Source: Plasmopara viticola | Taxonomy: Eukaryota; Oomycota; Peronosporomycetes; Peronosporales; Peronosporaceae | Assembly: GCA_001695595.3 (NCBI GenBank) | Contig: MBPM02000042.1 | Coordinates: 434,001-498,000, forward strand | Direction of reading: 5' to 3' | DNA: 64,000 nucleotides | Part shown: positions 34,531-45,249 of the stretch, one piece after another | Position numbering within the stretch: the first letter of the stretch is position 1 | How the letters are laid out: every line of letters begins with the position of its first letter | Position numbers and translations under genes: made by a program | Notes under the pieces: model-generated | What the model was told of the DNA's origin: nothing | Database searches by the model: none | Seen by the model: the letters and a program-made list of their open reading frames with translations, nothing else

Positions 34531-35951
34531 AAGTTAGCTTATATATTGATTGGCCGCTCGATGGGCACAACCTAAAGAGCACTCGGCGATAGCCAATATG
34601 GCGGTAGCTACGGAAATCGTATGTCCCGCCGAACTCGCAACGTCAATCGCGAAGAAAATACTTTGAAGAGGTGTAAAGAGCACCGACTGATGTAGAAGAT
34701 TTTACATTTGACGTTCTGTGCTTACCTTACACTTCTCAATCAACTTTTTTCTATTGGCACTCCTGCAATCACCAAATGAGACGTATTAATGTGCACGATC
34801 ATTTGCGATGATATAAAGTTGCGTACTCTGTCATGACGTTCGCAAGACTACAAAGTGCAGACGTTGGGACGCTTTGCGTATCAAATTACATGCTAGACAC
34901 AATTTTGCCAGCAGAATAATTTCAAGCACTAAATACGCATTTGATATCGTTTCACCTATCTTTTCGAAGAGCAAAATCACACTTTGCATCACCAAGCATC
35001 GAGCCCAACGGGCGGTAACGCTTGAGTAATGTCAAGGTTGATTCGACTTTTTTGTGTGAGAAATAGCCATAACCATTTTTTTTACACCAGGTGCGTCTTC
35101 TGTCTTCGACAGCACATCTTGTACGATTAAATTGTGTCCCATTGGGAGCTTACAAACTTACAAAAGAATCAAAGAAAGTGAATATCAATTCAGTAGAGTT
35201 CCGTAAGTGGCGTCATTTGTTTCAACAAACAGATTAAATGGCGACTTTGCTATGCCACAATCTAGCATCATTGGTAGACATCGCCGTTTGAGTGAGAAGA
35301 GATTTCGTTTCGCTGCCTGTGGTATGGTATGGGGTGATATCTGCCAGGTAAAATCTTTGTTACAAGTGTGTCACTGCTGTTGGTATTTGCTCTTTAATGA
35401 CGTTTCAAGTACGCTTGCTCTCCGCTGCTACCATGGTGGAGTGTAAGATCCGGGAGGAACTATATTATGATTGGCATTTCTTATAACGCGGCCGACTGCC
35501 AGCCTCATTTGCTACCTGTTAGGTCACCCGAACGGTGCACATTATGCACCCTGTAAACATTTATGCATAATGAGAAGAGATCTCATAAGGGACGTAGTCC
35601 CCGCCATAATTGCAGTAGCGAATGTTGTCGCTCATCAAGAACTAGAGGTAGCTCCAAAGCGCATACGCAAATAAATCCGTCCTCACAAGCTCTCTATCTC
35701 AATAAATTAAAATTCAAGGATAAAATTCAACTTTCGCCCTTTCCGACTTTTTGAAAATAGACAATTAACAAGGCCTTGAACCACTATTCAAGCGACAATC
35801 GACTTAAACGAGCCAAGTGGGACTTAGACCGGTATTACTCGCTCGTTTCGAGGCCATCAACTTATCGCAAGCATACAAAAAACCCGTTTCACGGCTGTCA
35901 GGTCGAGCTTTTGTCACTTAGCTTGCCAAAATTTGCTTCGGGCAGAGACAA

Positions 35952-38900
35952 CTAGATGAAAAACATACAGTCCTTCAGTCCGTTGTGCAGCTCCGTAAAG
36001 TCAAAGGTGGACGAGTTGGAATTGAACGAGCCGACAGTGGAGACACCATCCGAGCCTTCATTCAGAAAAAAGCGCGCACGAGCGGCAGCCAAATGCGCAT
36101 AGTACGCGGGGGTCGCAAACGACACGGAGCGAGTACAGCGCGCAAAAGTGTAGCCGAGGTGGTACGTGAGACGCTGTACGTCTTCAGCAGACATTTGGTT
36201 CTCGTCGTGCAAGACCGTGTAGTGGCACGGAACGCTTGTGCCTTGAATGCCGCTGTGGCCGTACAAGAAGAAATCAAAACGGTGCGAATCCACAATGCCC
36301 GTGTCGATTACAGTGCCCGGGATAACATTGCCCTTGCGATCACCATCGCGCGGATTGGTCGGAAACGCGCGGATGTGGTGACGCTTATTGACAATAATAA
36401 ACGTCACGGGTGGGTTGTAGCTGTCTGAAATCATTTTGAAAGCTCGACGAAGCGCACGCATTTCCGTCTGCAAAATGTCATGATACTGGCCCTCGCTCAC
36501 GCCATCCCGATAGTACAGGACGTGCTCTGGTTTACGATTTGTACTTTGATAGTACGCCAAGAAGAGATCGCGTAACATATGAGGCAAGAGCTGAATGTCA
36601 CTAGAAGCCTTTTGGGCAGCCACACGAGCCACGTACTTGGCCGAGTAACGATCGAGCGAGGCGACTACAGAGGCAATGGACGGACGCGAACCCATACCAG
36701 AGCGAGGGTGCTCCACGTCAGCGCCGATAATGATCGTAGGGGCCGTGCTGACGAGCGGCAGTGGCTCGCGCAAGATTGAATTCTTCCCGCTCAATTTCAT
36801 ATTGATCTTTAGACATACGTTCGCGCAATACTGAGGCTTCGCACTGCGGACGTTTTGTGACACAATGCACTGACTTGGAATTCCGAGCACTGTGTCAGAC
36901 ATTCGCTTAATGTCACTGTACGATCCTACGCTCTTGTCCTGTTTAATCACCATAATGAGTTGGGGAGGGCCACGGTTGCGAGCTTCCAGCTCTTTAAAAC
37001 ACATTTTCATCAACTCTTCAACCTGTGCCCCACGAAATTGATCCGTGTGGACCATGTGCGGGTTGCTGTCCTCAATCGTTAAGCCACTTTTGCCAGCCAT
37101 GTCGACCAGATTGCGAATAAAACCCTGAACGTCACGCTCATTCACGTTGGCACTTATGACAACGCCCCAATTACGCATCGTCGCGCCCTCAACAAAGCGC
37201 TTATCTCGCAAATTCCACTGGCCACCCGAAGGTCTCTCGGACACATTGGCATATTGCACATCCGGTGGATCCATTACACGAGCTTCAGTCGACTCAAGTC
37301 GTTGCTCTACCTTTATGCCAAAGGCTGCAAGGTACGGATCATTCTCGAATCCAGCTTGACGAATCTGGTCAACGATTGTATCCTGTCGAGCGCGCGGAGG
37401 TTGACTCGTCTGTTTGATAATTTCCGCAGTGTCTAAATCGTTGATGTTCGCGCAGCGCTGTCCGGGCGCCACTTCACACAATTCGATCGGTAACCAATTC
37501 TCTCTACCTGGTCTTTTACTACCCACATTCACGGATGGCAGGTGGGGATATCTCAGATTCACATTGTACCGCTTGCTAAAGTACTCTGCAACCGACATGT
37601 TTTCTCCTTTGATACTCACCATCGTTTCATTGGTCGGGAGGGAGCTCACTCCAAAGATGGCACGTTTTCGATCCTTTCGGTGGGTCGGCACGACTTCAAT
37701 CTTGCGCAAGGTGCGCGCCAAATTCTTGGCATCACGGTCGGATAACGTACGAATGTCATTGGCAGAGCGTGCATTCAGCACCGGGAGCACAAGCTCCAAC
37801 AACTCTTTCGGAGCGTAAAACACAGTGGCCGCTTGATCCACATTCATTAACACCTTGCGGTCGGCAACACGAATGGCTTGATGGTATCCCCAGCACAACT
37901 CTTTGCCTCCTTTTAACGGAAACGTTTTCTTCATCGAAAAGAAATTCCGGCCCACCGAAATCAAGCGCTGGGCACCCAAGTGACGCGCTGCCACATCCAA
38001 TGCTTGCAAGACTGGCATGACATTCACGTCCGGATTCGAGTAATAATCAATCAGGGAGTTTGTCGAAATTGCTTCAGCAAGTTTAATCTTTACGACAAAT
38101 GTTCGTGGTCCACGGATGGGACGACGGGATGCGTCACCAGCCGCAGGCTGAGGTGGTGGTGGGTTCGGGCTCAGTCCATCCGGGTTGACGTCAACAAAAG
38201 TCTTGGACTGCCCATCCCACGGCAAGACAGCGGGCGCATACATTGCGGACATTCCATCGTGAACAACCCGAATCCCTCCAAAATCCGTTTCGTACTGTCT
38301 AACAGCTGCGTTGATCACGTTGCGTACCAATGAGCGAGGAAGCGGACGTTCTGGACGTTGCTCACGCTTAGTAGGCCCCGACGCGTCGCTCATTTCCACG
38401 TCCTTGTCGTCCTTCTTTGTGTCTTTTTCATCCTTGACGACTTCTTTTCCCTCTTCTCCCATATTCACATCCTTTTGTTCGTCTTTCGCATCCGCAGATG
38501 GACCGTACTTGGAGTCTGCACCAAGGTCGGGCGAGCGCTCGACGTCCACGTGATACTTGAAGATTTCAGGTGGAGCTCCATCTAGGGATACACTGAAAAA
38601 GTTTACTTGCAATTGCATCGATTTGCCACCTTGCCCAATCCCAGGACGACGGCAAAAGAGAAACATCTGCTGCAGATCCGGGTCTTCCGCACTAACGTTC
38701 CGTACTCCAGCACGACCAGTCCATTCGTCCTGTAGTCGCGGGTCCGACACTGGATCGCCGAGACTTTCATAGCCAGAGCCAGCGACGATCCCGACACCAG
38801 GACCCGACTCTCCACGACCCCCACCGCGTCCTCCACCACCTCCAAAGCGACCACCACCCCGGCCTCCACTGCCGTAGCCACGGCTTCCTCCTCGATCGCT

Positions 38901-39821
38901 TCCGTCGTTGCCCCCGCGACGGTCGCCACCTCCACGATCATCGCGTCGTCCGTAACCACGGTCTCCTCCACGGTCCCCTCCACGGTCTCCACCACGATCT
39001 CCACTGCCTCCGTAGCCACGGTCGTTGCGGGAACCACCGCCATTATACCCACGATCGTCACGACCACCGTAATTGCGATCTCCACCCCCAGATGCGCTAT
39101 AACCGCGATCTGTTGATGCACTAGCGCTTCCTCCATACCCACGGTCGTCCCGTCCGCCGGTATATCCACCACGAGAGCGCTCGTCATAGCTCCCGCTAGT
39201 GTATCCACGAGAGCGGTCGTCATAGCCAGTGCCTCCACTAGCGTAACTTCGGCTTTGATCGTACCCTCCTCGACTGTCATAACTTGACGAGGCACCGTAA
39301 TCACCATGCGAAGAGGATCCGCTGTACCCTCCTCGATCATCGTACCCCGATACACCGTATCCCCCGCCACTGCCGTAAGATCCGCCTCGACTGCGATCAT
39401 CGTAACCACTGGAGCTGTATTCCCCCCGGCTGCTTTCGTAACCCCTTGACCCAGAGCCATAACCTCCCGTGCCACTGCGACTATAGTCATCGTGCCTCGA
39501 CGACGATCGTCCGTAGTCACTACTGCGAGAATCGTACCCCCCACGCTGGTCGTACCCTTGTTGCCCACGCTGGTCATACCCTTGCTGTCCGCGCTGGTCG
39601 TATCCTTGGTGTTCGCGCTGATCGTACCCTTGCTGTCCACGCTGGTCGTACGCTTGCTGTCCACGCTGGTCGTAACCTCCACGTTGATCACCGTAACCTC
39701 CGCTGCCGCTGCTGGGATCATCGTAGCCACGACCGTGTTCACTGCCGCGCGAGCTGTAGCCGCGTTGGTCGCCGTAGCCGCGTTGGTCACCGTAGCCGCC
39801 GCTCCCTCCGCTGTAGCTCAT
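35952..39821 (-). CDS. AGO: Argonaute with long RG/GY-rich N-terminal tail
   Basis: A single-exon ORF of 1289 residues. Residues 1 to about 340 are Gly/Arg/Tyr/Asp/Ser-rich (GYDQRGQQ repeats, then RGGDRGG repeats), a typical target for arginine methylation and RNA granule assembly. An acidic Lys/Asp linker lies near 455-500. The N domain, PAZ (FSKRYNVNLRYPHLP), MID (SQCIVSQNVRSAKPQYC) and PIWI follow. PIWI active-site pieces visible are GADVEHP (Asp about 1035), YRDGVSEGQY (Asp about 1105) and VPCHYTVLHDEN (His about 1197). The glutamate-finger position falls in SSDIQLLPHM, where Glu is replaced. The C-terminus ends in CMFFI, close to the usual aromatic end. It should bind small RNAs for silencing of genes and transposons. 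Confidence 0.95.
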   Translation of the reverse strand: MSYSGGSGGYGDQRGYGDQRGYSSRGSEHGRGYDDPSSGSGGYGDQRGGYDQRGQQAYDQRGQQGYDQREHQGYDQRGQQGYDQRGQQGYDQRGGYDSRSSDYGRSSSRHDDYSRSGTGGYGSGSRGYESSRGEYSSSGYDDRSRGGSYGSGGGYGVSGYDDRGGYSGSSSHGDYGASSSYDSRGGYDQSRSYASGGTGYDDRSRGYTSGSYDERSRGGYTGGRDDRGYGGSASASTDRGYSASGGGDRNYGGRDDRGYNGGGSRNDRGYGGSGDRGGDRGGDRGGDRGYGRRDDRGGGDRRGGNDGSDRGGSRGYGSGGRGGGRFGGGGGRGGGRGESGPGVGIVAGSGYESLGDPVSDPRLQDEWTGRAGVRNVSAEDPDLQQMFLFCRRPGIGQGGKSMQLQVNFFSVSLDGAPPEIFKYHVDVERSPDLGADSKYGPSADAKDEQKDVNMGEEGKEVVKDEKDTKKDDKDVEMSDASGPTKREQRPERPLPRSLVRNVINAAVRQYETDFGGIRVVHDGMSAMYAPAVLPWDGQSKTFVDVNPDGLSPNPPPPQPAAGDASRRPIRGPRTFVVKIKLAEAISTNSLIDYYSNPDVNVMPVLQALDVAARHLGAQRLISVGRNFFSMKKTFPLKGGKELCWGYHQAIRVADRKVLMNVDQAATVFYAPKELLELVLPVLNARSANDIRTLSDRDAKNLARTLRKIEVVPTHRKDRKRAIFGVSSLPTNETMVSIKGENMSVAEYFSKRYNVNLRYPHLPSVNVGSKRPGRENWLPIELCEVAPGQRCANINDLDTAEIIKQTSQPPRARQDTIVDQIRQAGFENDPYLAAFGIKVEQRLESTEARVMDPPDVQYANVSERPSGGQWNLRDKRFVEGATMRNWGVVISANVNERDVQGFIRNLVDMAGKSGLTIEDSNPHMVHTDQFRGAQVEELMKMCFKELEARNRGPPQLIMVIKQDKSVGSYSDIKRMSDTVLGIPSQCIVSQNVRSAKPQYCANVCLKINMKLSGKNSILREPLPLVSTAPTIIIGADVEHPRSGMGSRPSIASVVASLDRYSAKYVARVAAQKASSDIQLLPHMLRDLFLAYYQSTNRKPEHVLYYRDGVSEGQYHDILQTEMRALRRAFKMISDSYNPPVTFIIVNKRHHIRAFPTNPRDGDRKGNVIPGTVIDTGIVDSHRFDFFLYGHSGIQGTSVPCHYTVLHDENQMSAEDVQRLTYHLGYTFARCTRSVSFATPAYYAHLAAARARFFLNEGSDGVSTVGSFNSNSSTFDFTELHNGLKDCMFFI
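39536..39700 (-). repeat. 24-nt tandem coding repeat in Argonaute N-terminus
   Basis: The unit encodes RGQQGYDQ with small changes (AYDQ, REHQGYDQ), repeated about six times in frame. It is an expandable low-complexity array and probably varies in copy number between strains. Confidence 0.8.
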
Positions 39822-42800
39822 TGCAAGCTTTGATCTCGCTTTTCGTACTACAAACGTAGGATGGTGCTGCGCGTATCTAACAAGATGAGTCGTGATTGGC
39901 TAAATCACGCCCCCTTCAACTTCTGGCGGCGGTTAGTATCGCAATACTGTTAAATTTGACTGGCGCTGGGCCTTAAGAGAACTAATTACAAATTTCAGCG
40001 TTTAATTTAGAGAAATTTTAAGACCGGCGCAAAGACCTCAATTTATTAAAATTTATCGACTAGAACCACTCGAGTCTTGTCAGTTCTAGACATGCACGAC
40101 ACACGAAGTTTTCAACATGATAGCAATTGTATTCATTCTTGATCTTTCTTTACCTTCGCCCTCGGCCAATCCGCGCGTAGATGGCGAGGGCAATCCCATG
40201 TCAAGTATGGCCAATGCATCTAAATCTATATTTATAAGTCTTGTGAGAACCGCCCTCTCCTCTACTGCCTTCCAGAGTGCTACGATGCGATCACATTCCC
40301 TATCGCACTGTCATTATTCTCCTCGTCACTGCCACGCATCGTTTTAAGTGACCTCGACGGTCATGACTTGAGAATATTTAGGCTGGAACATCACGACGAT
40401 TTTTTCAGTAGAACAATACACATCTTTTGAAATCGTTTTATCACCTTGAATTCTGCAATCGTGCGTATAGGACCCTCGTAACTTTTTTTGCAAACCTCGG
40501 ACTTAATAATTGAATGGTGAAACTAAATTGAATTGTATCTGCACCATCGTCGCTCGAATATCCCCTCCGCTTTTAAAAAAGGACTCCGTATATAGTTTTC
40601 TAGACCGTTCATTCTGTTAACAACACTTATGAAAATAGCAGGTTCCACCTTTAATTGACAATGTAGGCTCAGCGTGCGTGACATGAACGAGAAGAGTGTC
40701 CTTCGCTTCGATAGTGCTTACGTCTTCGAAATTGAGCAAAATGTCATAGTTTTCAACTTGCAATTTCCCTGGTGTTTAAGCAACTGTCTGTCACCTACAA
40801 TTTGGCGCAGCTCAAGTGCGTCCTCGCTAAGAAGCATGATTGAGACGCTGATGGCAACCGCATCGGGTGATGTTGCCGAAGTGAATGAGGAAGGGGGGGT
40901 CTAGGAGGACTACGAAGACGACGACTTCCGGCTCGGCAAAAACATCAAAAAGGTGCTCTATCTCTTTCTTCAGCCGGAAAGTGATTAAGAGAATGAGATG
41001 ATACCTACTCTAACAAGACAACACGTACAGGCCCGATAGCTGTACTTTGTCATCCAACCTGAACTAAAATTTGTTATAAACGTCAAGAATTGCTTCAAAA
41101 TGACGTTTTGAATGCCGTTACATTTCAAATGCGTCTCGAGATATCATGTTACGGATACGACGTGGCAAGCAAGTAGTTTTTTTTGCTTCGGGCCAACCCG
41201 CTTTGAGGTACTAGCAAACGATACATGCTGACAAACTCACGCTTCAATTGAGAGTTTGCATAATCTTAACATGGAATCATTTTGTCAGGACTAAGCGCTC
41301 ATAACGGATAGGCAATTGGTACCCACAAACATATACACCACAAATGAATTTCATGCACCGAGGTGTTGTACTCCACACTTCGGACCCAATTTCTACGAGG
41401 ACCTACTCGCCAAAATGTAGGATGTTTTTGTGATCCTCGAAACATTGAGTCATATAAAGCTTCGGGGTGATTACAGCATCTCATCAGAGCTTTTCCTTTA
41501 CGCTCGGTCTTCTAAAACTGATGTGACTGACCATAGAACGGGCCATACCCACCGCCATATTGGCCGCAAGTGTGGGACAATAGGACATGTGCTTCATGCC
41601 GATCAATTGTGTGGCTTCCTAAAGAGAAGGCATTTTTTGAAGCTCAAACATCTCGCCATGAGACGTGCAGCTGTTACTTTAAGGTGCGAGTCTTAAAAAT
41701 GACCTTTCCAGAGAAGCATAATTTCTTTCAAAAAATGCTAGCCTCCGAATAAAAATCAACGGATCTATTGCCTGGGAGCAGTCTTTAGCGATACTTTTGT
41801 CGCGCAGAAGCTGCCACTCCTAATAAAAGAGGCATATTGATAAGAATTTCATCCAGCAACGCTCCTTGACTGTTAAAGTCAGCAGCACTATTATATAGAG
41901 CGTCTTGCAAGGCGAAGGTGTAGCGACATTTTCTCCGTTGTACAAAACGGTCTATCGTTCAACGTAAACTGTCTTCGTAATATTATGTACACTGATCGTG
42001 CATCGAGTGCACGTAGTGCATATGCAAGATTCAGTTCGTGTAGTGTATAAGTAAAGCTTGCTTGTACTCCTAGAATGTTAGCGTTCAACAAGTCGGAAAC
42101 GTTAAAATTATCACTCGATATTAGCAGCCCTTCTCCTGTTACACAGCAGCTTATTCCAAGCTTTGTATAGAACGACAGTCAACTTGCACCTTTTGTCCAG
42201 CTTATCAGCAAATCAATGATCTAGAATCAGTGCTTTGTGGCAATCTGACTTGGCAATCACTTTCGAGCACTTGAAAGGACTTAATTGTCTCATGCTAACC
42301 CAGTTGTGACCTGCAGAAAATAATGTGTAATCCTAGAAGACTGTTATATCCCGCTTGAAGTAGTATATGTGATTGTAAATCATTCAAGTACGAAAATGAA
42401 TTTCAGAACCTTTGGTATTTTTTACGGTGTTGCTGTCTGCTTGTCGCCCTCTTGAGGTTGGTCTGTCTCGTAATCGCTAGAGCGCATTTTACTAAAACTT
42501 TGATTGTTTGACCGACATCGGCAAGTACGACTACTGGTGTATCAGACCCACTGCCTAAAAATGTCATAAATCACTCAAAAAGGCCATGAAACATCTTAAA
42601 ATGCCATAACAAGCCATAAAAACACCAAAATTGCCTTTATTTCGGCAGAATGGCAAAACGACACGCAATACCATGTAGTTTAAAGACAGATGTTGAAGCT
42701 GTCACAAGCAATTTCGACCTCTCATAATAAGAAAAGTTTTGGTGAAAGAAAATTGCAGCTGGGACTTTTATCGCTCGGAACGGATACAAACTTTTAAGCA

Positions 42801-44226
42801 TAGTCCGCTGATGCTCACCTTTCTCCATCATAGTTTGGTTGAAAGGCTTTGTCGGGTATCTTGTGTGTGGCATCGGGCCTCCAACATCCACAGACGCTTA
42901 GTGCGAGACATGTGCAGTCTGAAGATTTCTTTTTCAGTAAACAAGATTCTTTTGATTGTATCACACATTAGAGAAAAGATCGAGACCAAAGTTTGATACA
43001 CCAGCTGGCGTAATGTAATGAGTCATTCTAAAGTGCTTTGCGGTCAACTCCGACGGTCTAACTTTGGCTTTTTGGGAGTTACACCGGACCCTCGAATTAA
43101 ATCTAGAGTCTTTCGATCATGTGATCGATGAGCTCCATGGTCGAATCAACTCCCGCGCATCTCAATACGAAGTAACGAAGCTTGCACACTGAGGTTTGGT
43201 AGCTCTATGATGATGCATTCAACGTCAGGATGGCCGACAGGATCTACACGGGCTCGTGACAGCAGGCGACGTACCTGTTAGTTTACGTTCCCCAAAAACT
43301 GATACCGTGCCGAAGCTTGACGTTACTCGACATTGCAAAGCTCTTCAACTTAGCTTTATCAAACTGGCAATAATAACGGCTGATTAATGTACCTAGCTAA
43401 GCACTGTACTATAAGCATATCACTAGGTTGTCAGCAGTCCCAAATGAAGTCTGTATCGGGCAGTATATTTCAATAGCTCTTTGTGCTTTCCATCATCGCA
43501 TACTTCCTTAAATGCATTTCTCAAAAACAAATCGAGCTGTGATTTTTCAACAAACAGTACTCGAAGATGACTGATTTGACCAAGGAGAAGGGGGGCTATG
43601 TGTTTACGCTAGAAGGTCTGTTCAGACTACACAATCGTTATAATCGAGAAGATTCTGCGCTCTCTTCCTGCGCAACCAATTGGGCCAATCGACCTTGTTG
43701 AGCACAAAGCTACTAGGATTTAGCGAGTCGAACAACACGTGTTAGACTAATGTCCACATCATCTTGAAGCATAATATGATACACATAAACATAGTGACCG
43801 TTGTACTCTCCAACGTCACCATCTTTCTAGCTTGCATAGCGTATAGTATGTTGTACGATCCAAAGTAGAGTGTTAAGATGTTTTGAAATGTCAACTTTTT
43901 GGGTGGACCTCTAGCAATCTATGTTTGCACCATTGTCAGAAAAAAGCGGCAAGCTTAGCTATTGACGTCGAGCGTCAATATTATCGACTGCAGCTTGTTG
44001 CGCATTGCGTAACATTTGCGAGTTGATTTGCTGACAAGTTACGTCTTTGGTCCAATAGTTTCATCAATTTGCACAGTAATGACTAAACTTCATGTCGTAG
44101 GGTACATTAGTCTGGACGGCGACGCTCTACGATGTAATATTTCCTCTTAAGTGCGATATTTGCTCAGCAAACCTCTCTCCCCATATAGATATCCTTCTCG
44201 ATACAAACCTTTTCGTTCAAATTTCC
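39822..44226. other. Gene-poor stretch between Argonaute and proteasome genes
   Basis: No convincing gene. The ORF at 40674-40904 is followed by an acidic stretch (EDYEDDDFRLGKNIKK) interrupted by stops, perhaps a dead gene. A gag-like repeat fragment is at about 43095-43200. The ends probably hold the promoters of the Argonaute and proteasome genes, but I could not read elements. Confidence 0.45.
43095..43200 (+). repeat. Dispersed repeat fragment, gag-like, copy 2
   Basis: Partner of the fragment at 34410-34530. In one frame it reads FDHVIDELHGRINSRASQ, the style of a retrotransposon gag, with stops soon after. No terminal repeats were found around it. Confidence 0.4.
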
Positions 44227-45093
44227 ATGAGTGCGCCCGTCGTAAACCTGAAGTTCTTGCGCACTGGCACCCGTGGCACTTCCATTCACTATGGTGGTGC
44301 GATGCCGAACATGCACATGGCAGTCAACGATGATCTTACTTTCAGCGCTCCCGACGCCCTGGCTGCTGGCTTTCTGCTGCCACCTGTAGCAGACCCTGCT
44401 GCCTACTCGCGCGATCATTTCAAAGTTCAGTACACAGAGGACAATGAGCAATCGCTCAAGTTTGCCAAAGGAACGACGACTTTGGCGTTCATTTACAATG
44501 GTGGCATCGTCGTGGCCGTGGACTCGCGCTCGACCATGGGGCCGTTCATCGCGTCTCAGCAGGTCAAGAAAGTGAATCCTATCAACGACTACATTCTCGC
44601 GACATTGGCAGGGGGTGCCGCGGACTGTCAGTATTGGCAGCGAAATCTGGCCGTTCAGTGTCGTATGTACGAATTACGCAATCGTCACCGCATCTCAGTC
44701 CGCGCAGCTTCAAAGCTCATTGCCAACACGTGTAACTACTACAAACGCTACGGCATGTCGCTGGGCATGATGATGATGGGGTACGATGACGGGAAACCAG
44801 TGCTTTATTATGTAGATGACGAAGGATCCCGCATTCCTGCGAGTAAAGACGTGCCCAAATTCAGTGTCGGATCCGGATCCACGTATGCATATGGTGTGCT
44901 GGACACCAACTGGCGTTGGGATCTCACGGACGACGAAGCCATTGAGCTCGGGAAACGGGCCATTTACCACGCTACCCACCGTGATGCGTATAGTGGTGGC
45001 ATGTGCAACGTGTACATCTTTAAGCCGGACGGATTCAAGCACGTGGTGCATCAGGATGTGAAGGAAATGCACGACTATGACCGTGGCTTTTAG
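44227..45093 (+). CDS. PSMB5: 20S proteasome subunit beta type-5 precursor
   Basis: A single-exon ORF of 288 residues. A propeptide of about 78 residues ends at Gly in FAKGTTTLAF, so self-cleavage would expose the catalytic Thr1. Conserved beta5 features follow: VDSRST with the Asp17 equivalent, QQVKKVNPI with the Lys33 equivalent, LAGGAADCQYW, GMMMMGYDDGKPVLYYVDDEG, SVGSGSTYAYGVLD (the Gly-Ser-Gly-Ser loop) and a C-terminal H-x-V tail. It provides the chymotrypsin-like activity in the beta ring. Length and motifs fit the family fully. It converges with the Smr protein gene, 156 bp between stops. Confidence 0.96.
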   Translation: MSAPVVNLKFLRTGTRGTSIHYGGAMPNMHMAVNDDLTFSAPDALAAGFLLPPVADPAAYSRDHFKVQYTEDNEQSLKFAKGTTTLAFIYNGGIVVAVDSRSTMGPFIASQQVKKVNPINDYILATLAGGAADCQYWQRNLAVQCRMYELRNRHRISVRAASKLIANTCNYYKRYGMSLGMMMMGYDDGKPVLYYVDDEGSRIPASKDVPKFSVGSGSTYAYGVLDTNWRWDLTDDEAIELGKRAIYHATHRDAYSGGMCNVYIFKPDGFKHVVHQDVKEMHDYDRGF

Positions 45094-45249
45094 GGGATTA
45101 AAGCACAGCGATTCCTTAAAATGACGAGTAGCTGTACTCGAGGTTCGTTGCCTATCAGGAGTGGTAATAAGTATTGCATCATCAACTTTACACAAGATTA
45201 AGGTCCTGTAACCCCGCTGTGTTTGTTTGAAAGTTTGCTTGATTTATCA

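Larger units (their letters stand above)
26889..35951. other. Gene desert, about 9 kb
   Basis: AT-rich sequence with only short, unconnected ORFs; I found no gene model with agreeing exons. GC-rich islands interrupt it at about 29690-29990 and 32230-32370, and a gag-like repeat fragment lies at about 34410-34530; these are listed separately. No secreted effector (signal peptide plus RxLR) was seen. Confidence 0.5.

Noticed and set aside
26889..35951. Search for RxLR or Crinkler effector genes in the deserts
   Set aside because: No ORF had a signal peptide followed by RxLR/EER, LFLAK or similar motifs.
38603..39790. A 395-residue minus-strand ORF and long plus-strand ORFs (39284-39859, 39492-39833) over the Argonaute N-terminus
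   Set aside because: They are other-frame readings of the RG/GY coding repeats, with monotonous Val/Thr/Ala or Arg/His composition. The Argonaute frame explains the region.
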